Below are positions 13,124-26,167 of a stretch of DNA of 64,000 nucleotides, piece after piece. The translations under genes were made by a program, and so were the position numbers. Source of the DNA: Cloeon dipterum (lineage: Eukaryota; Arthropoda; Insecta; Ephemeroptera; Baetidae); contig NC_088788.1 of the NCBI RefSeq assembly GCF_949628265.1, forward strand, positions 29,684,335-29,748,334. The letters run 5' to 3'. The notes beneath the pieces were generated by a model. It was not told where the DNA came from and made no database searches. It saw only the letters and a program-made list of their open reading frames with translations. Every line of letters starts with the position of its first letter. Position 1 is the first letter of the stretch.

Positions 13124-16100
13124 AATAGCTCATATATAAACAGCAATTACTTCCTCGCTTCTTTCAATATATAATTAATCCTACCCTGTATGGCAGCAGC
13201 ATAGTTTCCTCCGCCAAAAGTATTTTTTGTTTAGATTTTGCGGTTCTCTACTTCCGTTTCCATGCGCTGCGGTAAAATCTCCGGGCTGGAATCTGCCACG
13301 AAAATTAATTCTTTTGTGTTTTGTAGTATTTTCTATAAATGGCGTATGGCAGCAAAGTTCGAGGAAAAGGGAAACGAGGTTTGGTTTCGCGGTTTCATAT
13401 CAAACAAGCGCGGGCAAGTCCATTGCTTCATAGCAAAAATAAAAAGGTGTGTTTTCCTAAAAATCTGGAGGCCCTTTTTAAGCAAGTGAGCAGAACAGGC
13501 TCTGAACTTGATCCGGTGAACACAATAAAAATCTCTTCATGAAAAACAAATCACACAGTCCACCGTCAGACACACTAACGGAGCAATTATTTTTTAAGAA
13601 GGCAGCCGAGTGAGACTTTTCGTGCAGAATTTAATAACGAGAGCCATTATACACGTAACATTTAGAACAAACATGCAATCCTGCTTGAAACCATAGTATT
13701 TCGAATCTAGATTTCGGTACTCCGCTGATTTATTCTTTACGTAAGGACAATATAACAGCTTTGATTTTAAGTAAATGATTTGGACGCGTTAAATTATATG
13801 GGCTTCTTTCCATAAAAACCGAGGGTTATCCGAAAATTGACTACGCGTATACGCAGCGCACGAGAGGGGGAGGTGAATGAAATGGATTTGCTCAGACTGT
13901 GAGAATCCATTGGCTCGAGGAAAATCAGAAAGAGTTCACGTGGCAGCGAGGGTGAAGCCACAAAAGACCACCCGCTGCATAAGTACGTTTTGTCGGCCTA
14001 AAATGCGCGCCCAACTGGTCGTCGAAACGCGAGATACCCCATGACGTCAGTGGTGAGCTCGCACGTGACAGCGAAATTGTCGCTAATTACTCAATATTCA
14101 GCTGCTTTTTGGCTTCAAGGCGATCAGCGATGATCACTTTCTCCACGCGATGATGATTTCAAAAAATTCACTGTGGGATACATAAATACAATTCATATAG
14201 GGATACATAAAGTGTGCAAGATAAATTATTGGTCTGTTATTAATCTAATCTGGTTACTTAATTTTTATTTCATTACTGGCTAAACATTTAATATTATTAG
14301 TTCCATCGGAAAAACTCTTTCCTCTTAATATTTCAAGAATGCACTTTCAAATTGCTGTTCCCAATTGAAGTCATCATACAGACAATTTTTGCATCGATTT
14401 AGTTAAGTCCCAGTTGACCTGATTAGTTAAATAGAAACTGTCTTAAACCACGTTTGTGCGTTGGAAATAAAACTAACATTAATTTTGGAATTTCAAACTG
14501 AAATTTCTATTGAAAAAATTGTTAATATATTATATCTGTGACAAAAATATTTTTTAATGTTTAAATTAGTGCTGGAATATACAAAAAATGAATCGCAAAT
14601 TCCTCCACCTGGTGACAGAAAATTGCTAAACTAAAAGGCAAGGGACACTCATGTAAATTTTAGATTTCCAGTGGTCACACTAAATGAACAGCTGAGGTGT
14701 AATTAAATCTTAGAAACAGCGTGACTTTTTAAAATAATTAAGCCATTTCTCTATGCGAGTTGATTTTTCTACTCTCATTGAGCTGAAGTATTCGTGAATT
14801 TCACCAACAGGGTCCACCTACTCGCGAATGCCTGGAGTGCTTTCGAATCGCGCACGACTGTTTTATTATTCAGCTGCTGCAGCGGCACTAAGCAGAAAGA
14901 AAGCGTTTTGGTAACCCAGCTAGCAGGCACAAAAATATTTATGGCTTCCTCTCCCTCATGTTAACAATGCATACAACAATACACTATCGTCTTCACAGCA
15001 TAGGGCAGAGAATGTGTAATGAAAATGCGCTCAGAATATAAAATATTCATTCGTCTGCGAGATTTCTATCTCAAATTCGTTGAAATCTTAGTGATATTTA
15101 TTTTTCATTTTTGCTTGTTCTCGGAAAATGAAAAGCATCCTCTTAAAAACATTACTACAAACTTGAATGGAAATTAAGGCATTTAAAATGTGAGTCAAGT
15201 TTCTCTTTTATTGCATTGAACAATGTATTCAACCTGAATTTTTTCGTGCCGTCGTACTAAGTATGTGATTACAAAAAAGGAATTGGTGACAATCGGCTAT
15301 TTGTTAAAACAATACAGGCGTTTAATCCTGAGCTCAATGAAAGGTCGCGCGATAGGTTCTTGGAGCAGCGGGTGAAATACTTATTATATTCTATCAATAC
15401 TCTTACCAACAGGTGTGAGTCTTGGGTCGCGTGTGTCTGGCCAGGCGAGTCATAATGATTTATTCGAGGCTGACGTCACCCTTTTCACCTTACGATTTCC
15501 AGTAATATGACGTCAACTTCGCCGACACTCATCGATTCAGCTTGAAATTTTAGGAAGGCGTGTTTTTGCATTTTGTCATACATGAAGCACTTAAACGTCT
15601 GTGTGTTTTCCAAAACATTTGAGTTGACTCAGAGGTGTGTTTCCACATCTGGCAGCTCGTTCTGCCAAAACTGTTTATAAAATATTAATTACTAAAGGAG
15701 ACCTAGAAACAAATTTATTTTATTTCAGAGTCAAAATCATCAACTTGTGTTATACAATATTTCTTTGCTGGAAGCTGTAAATATAAACTAATATTCGAAA
15801 TGTATATCGTGAATGGCAATAAACGCAAAATGGCTCTGAAATTTTCCACCATAAAAGAGAAAAGTGGAGGTCGGACATAAAACTCCACATGTTCAACTCG
15901 CGTGGACGTAATACCATAATACCGAGAAGAATGTGAAGAGCTAGCTGGTTGGCTTGCAAAAAGTATTAAACTAAATTTATCGCACCGCATGCAAACAAGG
16001 TTAGCACCTCACACGCGTCCCCTATGCCACTATATTTTCTCCCCTAACGGCTAGAGCTTTTTTACAAACCACCATCGCTTAAGAACATGTCTACTCCGCT

Positions 16101-16916
16101 AGAAAATTTTAGTTTTCTTCCATTAAAAGCTATGTAGGTGCACGGGAATGCTGGTTTTCAACAGAAATTGATCATAAAACTCATATAAAGGGACGCTCAC
16201 TGATGAGCAAAAAATCTGCTTAAAACTCCGTGATTAATTACAGGGCCATTTTGATATTAAAAATAACACTTGCAGCGTAAACTTCGTATATACTGAGCTT
16301 ATTGATGAACTTCAAGCGATCTTATCGTTTTACTGAACAACAAACCATCGTTAATAATTCGATTACGTTATTTTCATACTTTCACGAGCGCTGGGATATA
16401 GTTAAAAAATTATCTCTATATTAATTATAGTTATGCATTTAATTAATTTTCAGCCCTGAAAATTTCGCTTCACTTTAGAAAATTCCCATAACGTCTTTTG
16501 ACCTAGACGTTTTTTGTGCGCAGCAAAAGGCAGCAACCTGCGTGCTGGCACTTTTTATCAGCTGTCTTTAAAAACCACTTTTCCGCGTTGATCGCGAAGC
16601 AAATATCGCAAGCTTGTCAACGAGCAGCGAAAAAATATAAGCCTCTATCGGTGGACTCAGATAAGAAGCACTTTTATTGCCTCCTTCAAATACTAATTTA
16701 CAACCAAATTGCCACCTTTGCCAGATTTTTATCGTCTTCTGCTGCGAGAAATTTATGTGACGCGCTTTGAAATGACGTCATTCCCGAAATATTTCTATAG
16801 AAATTGTTGTAACAATAATTATTTTCTTAAATCTCTCGATATGAAATTGGATTTACATTTATAAGCAAGAACTATGTAGTTACCAAATCAATTAAATCGA
16901 ATTTCTAAACAATCAA

Positions 16917-17320
16917 GCTCGTTGGCTGGCATTGTTAAGGCTTTCGCAGGAGTGTCAAAGCAATGGGAGATCGGGAGATGTCTGAGCTTTTTGGGGATCT
17001 TTTAATACTGGCTGCTAATGTCAGGAATGGCAAAGGGTGGTTATTATTATTATTATCATCTTTAATTATAAAGTGACTCGAAATGCTCAAATAGCTCAAG
17101 AGGCGCACCGGCACCGACGCTCCACTTGCTTTCGCACCTTTCCAGCGTCTTTAGGGACAAATGTCTGGCGTTTCAATCAATGGCCTCGGTGCAGAGAACC
17201 AAAAAGATGCCAAAATTCGGCCCAAGCTCCTCTGCGGCCACTCGGACCTTATGTTATCCGCTCGGTGGTTTAATTTAGACTCGGTGAGCTCATAGTTCAC
17301 TGGAAGTGCTGAGCAGAGGC
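16917..17320 (+). repeat. Interspersed repeat, copy B
   Basis: The plus-strand copy runs from the head CTCGTTGGCTGGCATTG, through CACCTTTCCAGCGTCTTTAG and TGGCGTTTCAATC, to the tail GTGCTGAGCAGAGG. An expanded ATT microsatellite at about 17040-17055 interrupts its middle and accounts for part of its greater length. It is otherwise collinear with copy C at 36.5 kb. Confidence 0.75.
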
Positions 17321-19202
17321 TAAAAATTACCATATATGTTTCTACACACTGATGTAGCTTAAAGGAATATTTCCCGGCAGTAAATACAGGCATTCGTAAT
17401 CACCGCAATATCGTCTGCACTCTCTCAATGTAATATATAAAACCAAGGCACGCCGATGGCATTCCTCTTGTGCTATTGATACCTATGCAGCCCTGGTGTA
17501 TTTCATAAAGGGAATGCGTTTACGAGTACAACACAATAACGTATCCGCTGCCGACAGAAAGAAGAGAGCCGCGGATATACTTGTACATCTATCGCGTATA
17601 CGTATATATTTGCCGATTGCGGCACTTACTCCCATTTGCTGTGACTGACTGCCTTTTAGTGTGTGAGAGAAATCTCCGCGCGAGTACGCACTACATATTG
17701 CTTGCTGAGTTATCCCACTTTGGCCGTGAAGCAGTTTCAAATAACAAGGCCATTGAACCGGCATGAATTTTACACACACGCAATGCAGCCACCGTATCAT
17801 TCCGGAGTAAACGAACGGGCATCCTCTGCTGCGCTCTCGCAATTTTTCTTCCTCGCTGTCTGCACCAATCGCCCGCATACCTCCTTCAATTAATTTTATT
17901 TTAACTATTTCGCCTAGCAAAAAATATGTCGGACGAAAAACATCTCATCATCCGGGTGCTCAATTAAGCAGCTCAAAGATCTCACAGACAAAATTTTCTG
18001 CTCCATGGGACTGATTAAAATAATCGATTCGTGAAATACTCTTTAAAGATAAACCAAACTTTCAAAGATTATAAATAAATTAGACTTTCCGTGTAAAAAT
18101 TTAAGAAATTTGTATTAAAAACTAAATTTTCTAATGAGGCTAATGCACTTGAGGAGATTTCTATTTTAGATTAAATGCAGCTCTTTGGTGCGAAGCGAGT
18201 AATATCTATCTACCGAAAGCTAAATAATCAAACATCTTTACTTGCCATTGTGTTCTGACAAAAAATTCTTAAATAATATGGCACGTATCGATTCCTTGCT
18301 GTGACTCGAGCTGAAAGCAAGAAGAGCGCTTCTTTTCAGAAAGATGGTAGATCTCATTTGAAATTCACCACCCAAGAGAATGCGCGAGGCACACATCAAG
18401 GAGAGCGAAGGTGCTCAATATTTATCGCGAAGTCAGCGCATTTGGATGAGAAAATAGCGCAAACGTTGCAAATAAGGAGAGATTTATTGTTCTCTCCTGC
18501 GCTGCTCCCGCACACTCCAGCGCCACCGCCACACACCGCGTCTTTCCTATTGTCGAATAGCAGGAGTGGCTCCAGCAGTGTGCAATTTCCACTGTCATTA
18601 TCAGCGGCTTTAGCTGTCGCGTCCGTTTGAAGATTTGCGCCAACTCGGCGTATATCAATGTGTTTGCCGAGAAATTGACGGCTCTATTAGCGAAACTTAG
18701 GTGTGGCGGCGACACGCTCTAATCTGCCCGGCTGCGGCACTTGCGCGTCGAATCAACACAATGATTAATGCTTTCTTTTGATTGTGGGTGCATAATGGAC
18801 ATGTGGATACAACAATTTTCATTATTATCATTGTCAGAGTGTCTAGAACTCGTGTTGGACTCCTACGCAAAATCTGGAAGTAATTAACACTTTCCCATTA
18901 TATTATTTTAAAATTTTGTCGAGAATAATACTCTAATAACTTTTTTAGAGTTTATAGTAACGTGTAAATTAGGGTTAGTGAAAATATCTCTGAATCCATT
19001 TACTGTGCAATAAATTTCAAGAATTAAACATTATTTGCGTCTTTCGGTAATGGTTGATTGTTTGATGTCTAAGCGAAAAGGCCGTCTAACATTTTTGCGG
19101 AAAGGAGGTCGTATCCGGACATGACTGCTTCGCCTGATTCTGCTGCTCCTTTCTATTCTTTTTGACAAAAAGAGATGCAGTTTGACCGGTTCCTTACTAC
19201 AA

Positions 19203-19244
19203 GTACCGCGCGCGCGAGTGATTGAGCTCGTCTCTCTCTCTCTG
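19203..19244. repeat. CG and TC dinucleotide runs
   Basis: A short CGCGCGCGCG run is followed 20 bp later by a TC run of about seven units. These are ordinary simple repeats in the gene-poor stretch. Confidence 0.7.
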
Positions 19245-22200
19245 TTTCCTAGTCTCTCAGCCGCGAGCTCGCATTTGATATCATATAAAAAGCACATTTA
19301 AATTCCAGTTTAACAGAGCAATTATAAAAACATATAAAACCCGTCTGCGCGAACGTGCAAATTGCTGTTTAATATTCTGACGAAGCGGATCAGGTTGCTT
19401 GACTCATTTGTTTTGATGAAAATTGAGCTCTTTCCCAGCAAAACATGTTACGATGGATTTTTTGTCATTTTCTTAACCTAGATTAGATATAAATGGAAAA
19501 AACAGTAATTTTTCACGAGGAAATGACATTTTAATTACACAGCGCAATACAATCTTATTTGTGTATTTACTTAAAGAATTTAAATAGATTTTCAACGGGA
19601 AAAATAGTTTTCCACTTTAAAACGATTAGGTTTCTCTTAAGAATGTTATGTTATATAGACCCTGATAATGATAAGCCTGCTAACAGCCTCTTAAAGATTT
19701 ATGGCGTTCTCTTAGTCACGCAATGCTTTACTTTGCAAAAAGCTTTGATTCGCAAGAAAGGCAATGTGAGACGCGAGCAATTAGTTTTAATTAGGATTCC
19801 ATATGTTACACTCAGTCAGCTTGACTTTCCTTACGCAGAATCACTGTGTTCGTTCGCTGCAGAGCTGATGTACAAAAATGTTGCTATGCACGCTTCACCA
19901 AAGGAGGATCATAAGCTGCGATGCCACGTATAGCAATAAAATTAAAATTATTGCGTGCCAAATGCTCATTCCGAATCCTAATTGATCGCTGGGTTATATG
20001 TTATGTTAACAACGGCTGGGCAAAATTTATTATAGAGGTTTCATTGCCGGATTAAGTCACGTGGTCAGCCGTCGTGATTTTTGCCATACACAAGTCGCAC
20101 AAGCTACAGCAGGTGCTGGATCAAAATTAAAAAGTGCAATATTCAGAGAAAAGGGTTTTGCTGTTATTGAGCTGTAAGTTAAACTTTAGTAGAAAAATTA
20201 ACAGACTTCCCAGAGTCAAGGATTCGCAGCTGACACTCCAATCAAACACATATAGATCGAACACAAAAAGATCTCAGAGAGGGACAGATAGTAAATTAAG
20301 CATTTATAATTATTACTAATTCTCATTTAATTTTACAAGCCCAAAAATCAGATCCAATTACTTCAATTTAGTCGACCACATGTGTGAGAAACAAAAATTT
20401 GCAGCATTTAGTCGGCTGGCTGCGAACCAGACCAATTTATTATATGAAAGGTTCCTCTCTGCAGAGCAGGTTTCCATATTTAACCAGCGGCTCTAAAGTT
20501 ATTTGGCTGAAATCGGACTGATATTTATTCGACGGACTGAATTTCCTTTCAGTCTCGGCGAAAGTTCGGATCAGCCCACCCTGCCGCTTTTGCCAGTGCA
20601 AATTTTCTTGACCTGGATACCCGGTTGGCACATCGCTCGCCACATAAAAGTCGAGGTTTGTGTGCTTACACGACTGCGAGTCCCTCCGCGCGTTTCGTTT
20701 TTGTGTATGAATGGAGCTTGGAAATTCGCGACCAAATATGGGTACATGTATATAAACAGCTCAGGCACACACATGTGGTTCAGCCCCACTATTCTGAGAG
20801 ACGTGACCCCTGCCGTCCCCCCTCCCTCCCCTAGATGCTGTGCAGTCGTGTGTCAGTGCTCGCTGAATGCAAGGGATAAATGAATGTGTGTCATCCGACA
20901 ATGAGTGCGTGTTTTGCTTTTCTCGCCTTCATAATTATTCCGCTGAGCTTTGACTTTTTACACACGCGCTTTGCACAGCTGGTGCTGAGAAGTGATGGTT
21001 TTTGTCTGCGAGATGAATCTTTAAAGGGGAGGTTGTCGAGGGAGGGATCGATTATACGTGCGTCATTTTCATTTCCCGCTGAGTGAGAAGTATTATTTTT
21101 TTAGAAAATGGAGACTAAAATTTAAAATTCTTAAATTAAAGCACAGCCGATTATAATGCAAATGAAATTAAGCTTTCACAAAAATCATTTTCAGTGTTAT
21201 TTTTTTGCTGCATGAGAGTGTCATGTGCGTTAAATGGAGAGTCGTTTGCGCGGACCTTTTACAGCATCAGTCTGCGAAAAAAAGCATCCATAAAACTGCT
21301 TTCCAAATTAGGCAAAATATGCTTACAGCGAAAAGCGATAATTAATCATGGGGGGCGACCATCTGACTTGTGTTTCGCAACAATTTTGACGCACTGGCCG
21401 CACTCGAAATGAAAAGTCGACGGCGTCAAAAAAGCTGTTTTGCATGTGGAGAACGATCGCCACTGGCGTCAATCCTGGCAACCATATGGATCTGGCCATT
21501 AAAGGACCACGACCGCGTTTGCCCATATTTGTCCTCTCTGCGCTGGTTGAGTGTATATTGGCCTACAATCTCAAACGACCGGGGGCTATTAAAAAACAAA
21601 CGTGCGTCGGCCGATTGACAGAGGCTTGCGTTGGCCGCTGGAGTTGGAGGCGAACATTTTCAAACACAAAAGTCATTTCTTTCGTGAACAATGGCATTAA
21701 TAAATGCAGCGCTCCAATGGCTTTTGTGAGTGAAAAACGTCCGCTTGACTGGACCAAGCTTTGGCAAATAATATGACTTTAAAGGCCGCTTGCTCTCTCA
21801 GCTGCTTTCTGTCGGGTCTGTTTGGAGATCTGCGCTCTAAATGGACATCCTGCTGTCATTCAATTAAGCTCAGCTTGCTTTATTTGTCCCTCAGCCAGGT
21901 ATTGTGATTTGCAGAGATGGGGGCGCTTTCGTGCTATGCAAATAAATCAACGAAGGCTCTCTCTTTGCCTGCATCATTTCGTCCCTTTTGGAGATAAAAT
22001 TGACCTGAGATTGTCATTAATTTGTGAAACGTTCTTTAGAAAGGTGGAATTTTCCTAAGACTATTGGGAGTGTTCTTACACCCCGGTGCACTTCAACAAT
22101 GCTCTAAAAGTTACAGGTATATTTTTAATTCTTGTTTCATTTCTTAGACAGTGAATCTCTGACATTTTTCTTGTCAAAGGCTATATAAATGTAAGTTCCA

Positions 22201-23334
22201 GTAGAATGCATAAGACCTTTTTAATTGATTACGCTGCTCTAACTATAATTTTGAAATATCTTATAAAATATTTATTTAATGGAAAGAAAGCTTAGGTCAT
22301 AAAGATTGTCAGAGTATGATTAGTTTTTAATTTGTCTAAAACAAGAAAAATACGTAAAATATAAAAAATCGACAAATTATCTTCGACTTGGTCGTTTGAG
22401 CTGGCATCATACAGCAGAACTCACCATATGGCGAAAGAGATCATGTATATATACAATGGAGAAAAGTAAACACAGCGTCCGAGGAGTGAGAGAACCGCGA
22501 GCAATAAAGCAACCCTTGGAATGGAAGCTCACGCGTGCATTTGTGTTCGGACGCCCATCCACGCGGATAGAGCACTGCTAATGAGCACCGAATACGCCAA
22601 CCAAGGCAGGCTCAATTATCATTTTACAGCACAATTATAAACGCGCGGTTCTACTCAGAAATCGATATATGATCATTTAATTAGACCGGTGCTTCGCGTT
22701 CCGATTTTCGCACTCGACGAACTATGCGTTATTAAAGTATAAAAGGCACGCCAATTATACGGAACGAACGGCCTGCTTCCTGTCTCCCTTTTGTTCAATT
22801 AATTTCATCCCAATTCGTCCGAATGGGAGTTTTCCTAATTTTAACTTTTGAATATGAGCCTTTTGAAAATTTCTACAAAATCATGTGAAAAATTTGCATT
22901 ATTTTTTCACTAACCATTTCTGAGACGCTGCTCTTCGTATAATTATATAAAATTAAAATCTTTAGCAAAAATAAAAAAAAATTGCGGGATTGGCAAGAAG
23001 TGTAAACAGATTAAATAATTTCTTTCCCCTATCATAAGTCGCAACCACAAAAAAAACTTTTTGTCTTCATTTTATGATGCAGCAGACAACTAATATTCTG
23101 AAATCTACTAATTTGCTTGTCCGGGCGCAGGTTGGAAGGAGTGGAGGCGCGTCCACGCATGGAGCATTGATGTGATTAAATTGTCTGCTCTCGGATCTGT
23201 GCATTCAGCATTATACGTTCCTCCCATCCGGTTCTCATCCACACAGGGTGAGAAGCCGAATTATTTAACGTGCCTGCTTGGCGTGTCCCGTCATTAGAAA
23301 TGAGCACACACATGTAAGTGCCGCACAGTGATTA

Positions 23335-23342
23335 ATTTGCAT
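23335..23342 (+). promoter_or_regulatory. Octamer-type POU site in a candidate regulatory island
   Basis: ATTTGCAT is an exact octamer, directly preceded by an overlapping ATTA core (GATTAATTTGCATG). The surrounding 23.1-23.7 kb mixes ATTA cores and GC-richer segments. The exact motif is visible; enhancer function is inference, since an 8-mer is expected by chance about once per 65 kb per strand. Confidence 0.25.
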
Positions 23343-26149
23343 GTTTTATTTGTCCAGCCGGCACATGTTGCGTCCAACTTCGCGGAAATAAATTTAATGA
23401 GTCGGTGGGAGTGATGCATGACACTTGCCGAAAACACGTTTTTTGCTTTCCTCTCTCAACGATTTGAATTTCTCGCATTTAATCAACCGCGTCTGCAAGT
23501 CGGTGAGAGATAAGTTTATTGCTTAATATATGCCAATGACCGAGCGCAACTATTTTATAATTGGCTGCCTGGCACATGCATTTCAAGTCAACAAAGATAA
23601 AGTGAAGGCCGTTCGTGTGATGGTGTGATAATAATTGTGGGATGCTCATTATCGCACTAGCTCAGCCATCCCTGCCGCACGCCAGCCGTGAAATTAAATG
23701 GCTATATCTTCGGCTAGTTTATCATGGCAGCCTTCCCAGGCTCGTGCAAAGTTGACTCTAATTAAATTTGATCTCATATCCTCAGTACAGGGTCAAGAGG
23801 TCGATCCTTCCCTTATCTAGATTATTAGTCATTGATGCAACAAATAGATTTTAACTTATATATAAGAACGTTTACAATTTTAATCTTCTTTTTTCATGAT
23901 ATATCGGAACAACTCTCTAGCTTTACGACACCTTTTAATTTCTAATTTTATTTTCAGTTTGTGGTGAAACGTGAAAACCAGCTTTAAAATATTTGGTAAT
24001 AATATTATGCAAAGGCGTCAATTTTTATCTATCATGAATTCTGTTGTCTGTTTTCAAAAATTTAAATTTATTCTAAACATTTTGTTTTCAAAAGTTCCAC
24101 CAAAATATAGTCTTGTTGTTTGTCCTAATTTGTGTAACCCCACTGTTTGTTTTTAATAATATTAATAAAAATATATTTTCACAAAAGGGGTTTATGTTAG
24201 CATTTATTATTTTAACTCCTCCACATATTGAAATAGCAGTATCAATAAAAATTGATAACATCTAACAGAAAAACGAGTATCTATTAATTAAGAGTAAAGC
24301 TGTTGTTGGATTATCCGCTTCCTTCGCGAGATTTGTTCACCAACTTGATTCATTCGAGACTCTCTGACTCAAAGATGATAACAATTATCAGCAATATTCA
24401 ATGAACTCAATTTATTTACGCACGTGATTCACAAAGTTCTTCCGTCACGAGAGAAACGCCTCCACTTGCGAAACGAGCTATCTATTTTATCGCTGCTTTT
24501 CCTGGAGAGCCGTTCTTTTACAGCGAACGCGTCGGCGAGCCCGTGGAGCTTTGCTCATATTTAGTTTTGTCCTTTTTAGTCGGCAAGGTGACGTGAGGAC
24601 AATACTCGCTCATTTTCGAGCACTTCTCGACTGAAGCTGTTCACCCCTAGGGCTGCGAGCGAGCGAGAAACATCTCTTAATAAGGCCATAATCGAGAGAA
24701 AACTGGCGAGCTATATAAAGAGAAATGCCGGTTGCATCACTGCTCGGCGGCGCGTCGTCGTCACTCGATCTGCAATATCATTGCCTTCTGCTGCTGCTGC
24801 TCGGCGCCACCTTTTTTGTTTTCCGCCGTCTGCCCGGCTCGCCGCATGGCCTGATCGGCCGCAAATTGTTATATTTATTTGCCGGTGAATTAAAAATGAA
24901 ATTCGAGTCGCGCGGCGTCTCGGCTTCCTTTTAGAGAAAAAGCAGCATTCGTTAAACGCACTCTCCATATTTGAGGGGAGGTCCAATTCACAAGTGTCCA
25001 TTTACAGAATCTCACGATGCCTTTGTCTCTCGCCGGGTGTGTGCGACTTGAGTGAGTCGGAATTGCGCCTTTAAAGGAGATTGAAAAAGCATCGCAAAGC
25101 CAAGGCTCAGTACTTTGCACCAGCCTCCTCATCAAAGATATACTTACGCTTTCGCGCAGACCACACTGCCTGACAAGAATCATCCAAGCAAGAAACCAGC
25201 TTATCACCATCGATTTGGTTTTGTAAAAAGGCTCGCAGCGAAGATTGCAGCTTTATGTTCACCGAAACAATTGTTTTCTCCGCTTGACTGGCAGCAAATT
25301 CTCATCGCCCGTAAGGTTTATTTTTAGATTAAAAAGGAAGGCACAAGAGATAGTTCGTTGTTAAGTTTAATCCTTTGTTATAAGAGTTTTATCTGAGGAG
25401 GGCTCTGATTTAGCAATAATGTGGCAAACCATAGTTGAGAAGCATCATCAAAAACTACATGGGTGTGCAAAAAAATGCAGTGATGAAGCCCAGGCCTGTG
25501 AAGGACCTCCGAACTGATGAGAGCTTTGGCTTAAAATGTCATACTACTCCTTGAGCCATTCACAAAACGCTGAAGAGCAGTAGCGAGTTGGAGTGCTTTC
25601 GCAGTTCCCTAAAATACTTATTTTAATCAGTCTCTTCCGATTGATTGGAGTTTGAATGAACTTGCATCTCAGGCTATTTAACAAATAATCAACAAAAATA
25701 AATTTATTTCCTTTACACACTTCTTAAAATTTAATTAAACGTTTTACGCCAATTTAGCCAGCCGCGAAGAAACCTTGATAATAATTTAACGTGCCGTGCA
25801 ATTTACGAAATTAAAACCACGCCTGAAAAACCGCACACTAATTGCTGAGACGTGAACTCGTTCGTCGGCGGTCGGCGGAATCAGACACCGTCGCTTGAGT
25901 CACGAGCACATCCACCAATTTTATATAGGCTCCTTCAATGGGTTTATTTGGATATGGCTGTTCCCTGTAGAGAATAAAAAATTATTGTTGGTGATTTGAC
26001 GTCAGTTGAGCATTTGAAAAGGATGAGATCAAAAAAGGAATTAGTGTGGAGGCGATATGACTTTCAGGCTTGCTGTCACGCAATCAGAGTATGAGAGAGG
26101 GCTCGGATGCTGCATTTTTTTATTTTAATTTTTGATTCCCATTCAGCCA

Positions 26150-26167
26150 TGTGTGTGTGTGTGTGTG
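26150..26167. repeat. GT microsatellite
   Basis: Nine uninterrupted GT units. There is no other structure around it. Confidence 0.85.

Noticed and set aside
16508-16770. 84-codon plus-strand frame near repeat copy B
   Set aside because: No homology or signals; it does not overlap the repeat and no transcript features surround it.
17483-17920. 145-codon open frame on the minus strand
   Set aside because: No domain, no signal peptide or repeats, mixed Cys-rich and charged segments typical of chance frames, no plausible promoter or splice partners.
22730-22760. GTATAAAAGGC TATA-like motif
   Set aside because: It stands alone, with no coding exon following in phase; expected by chance in an AT-rich region.
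24711-25001. TATATAAA box followed by a 69-codon plus-strand frame with a hydrophobic leucine run (24725-24934)
   Set aside because: The ATG lies only about 10 bp after the TATA box, upstream of any expected start site, and the product ends without recognisable content. The leucines come from a CTG repeat.
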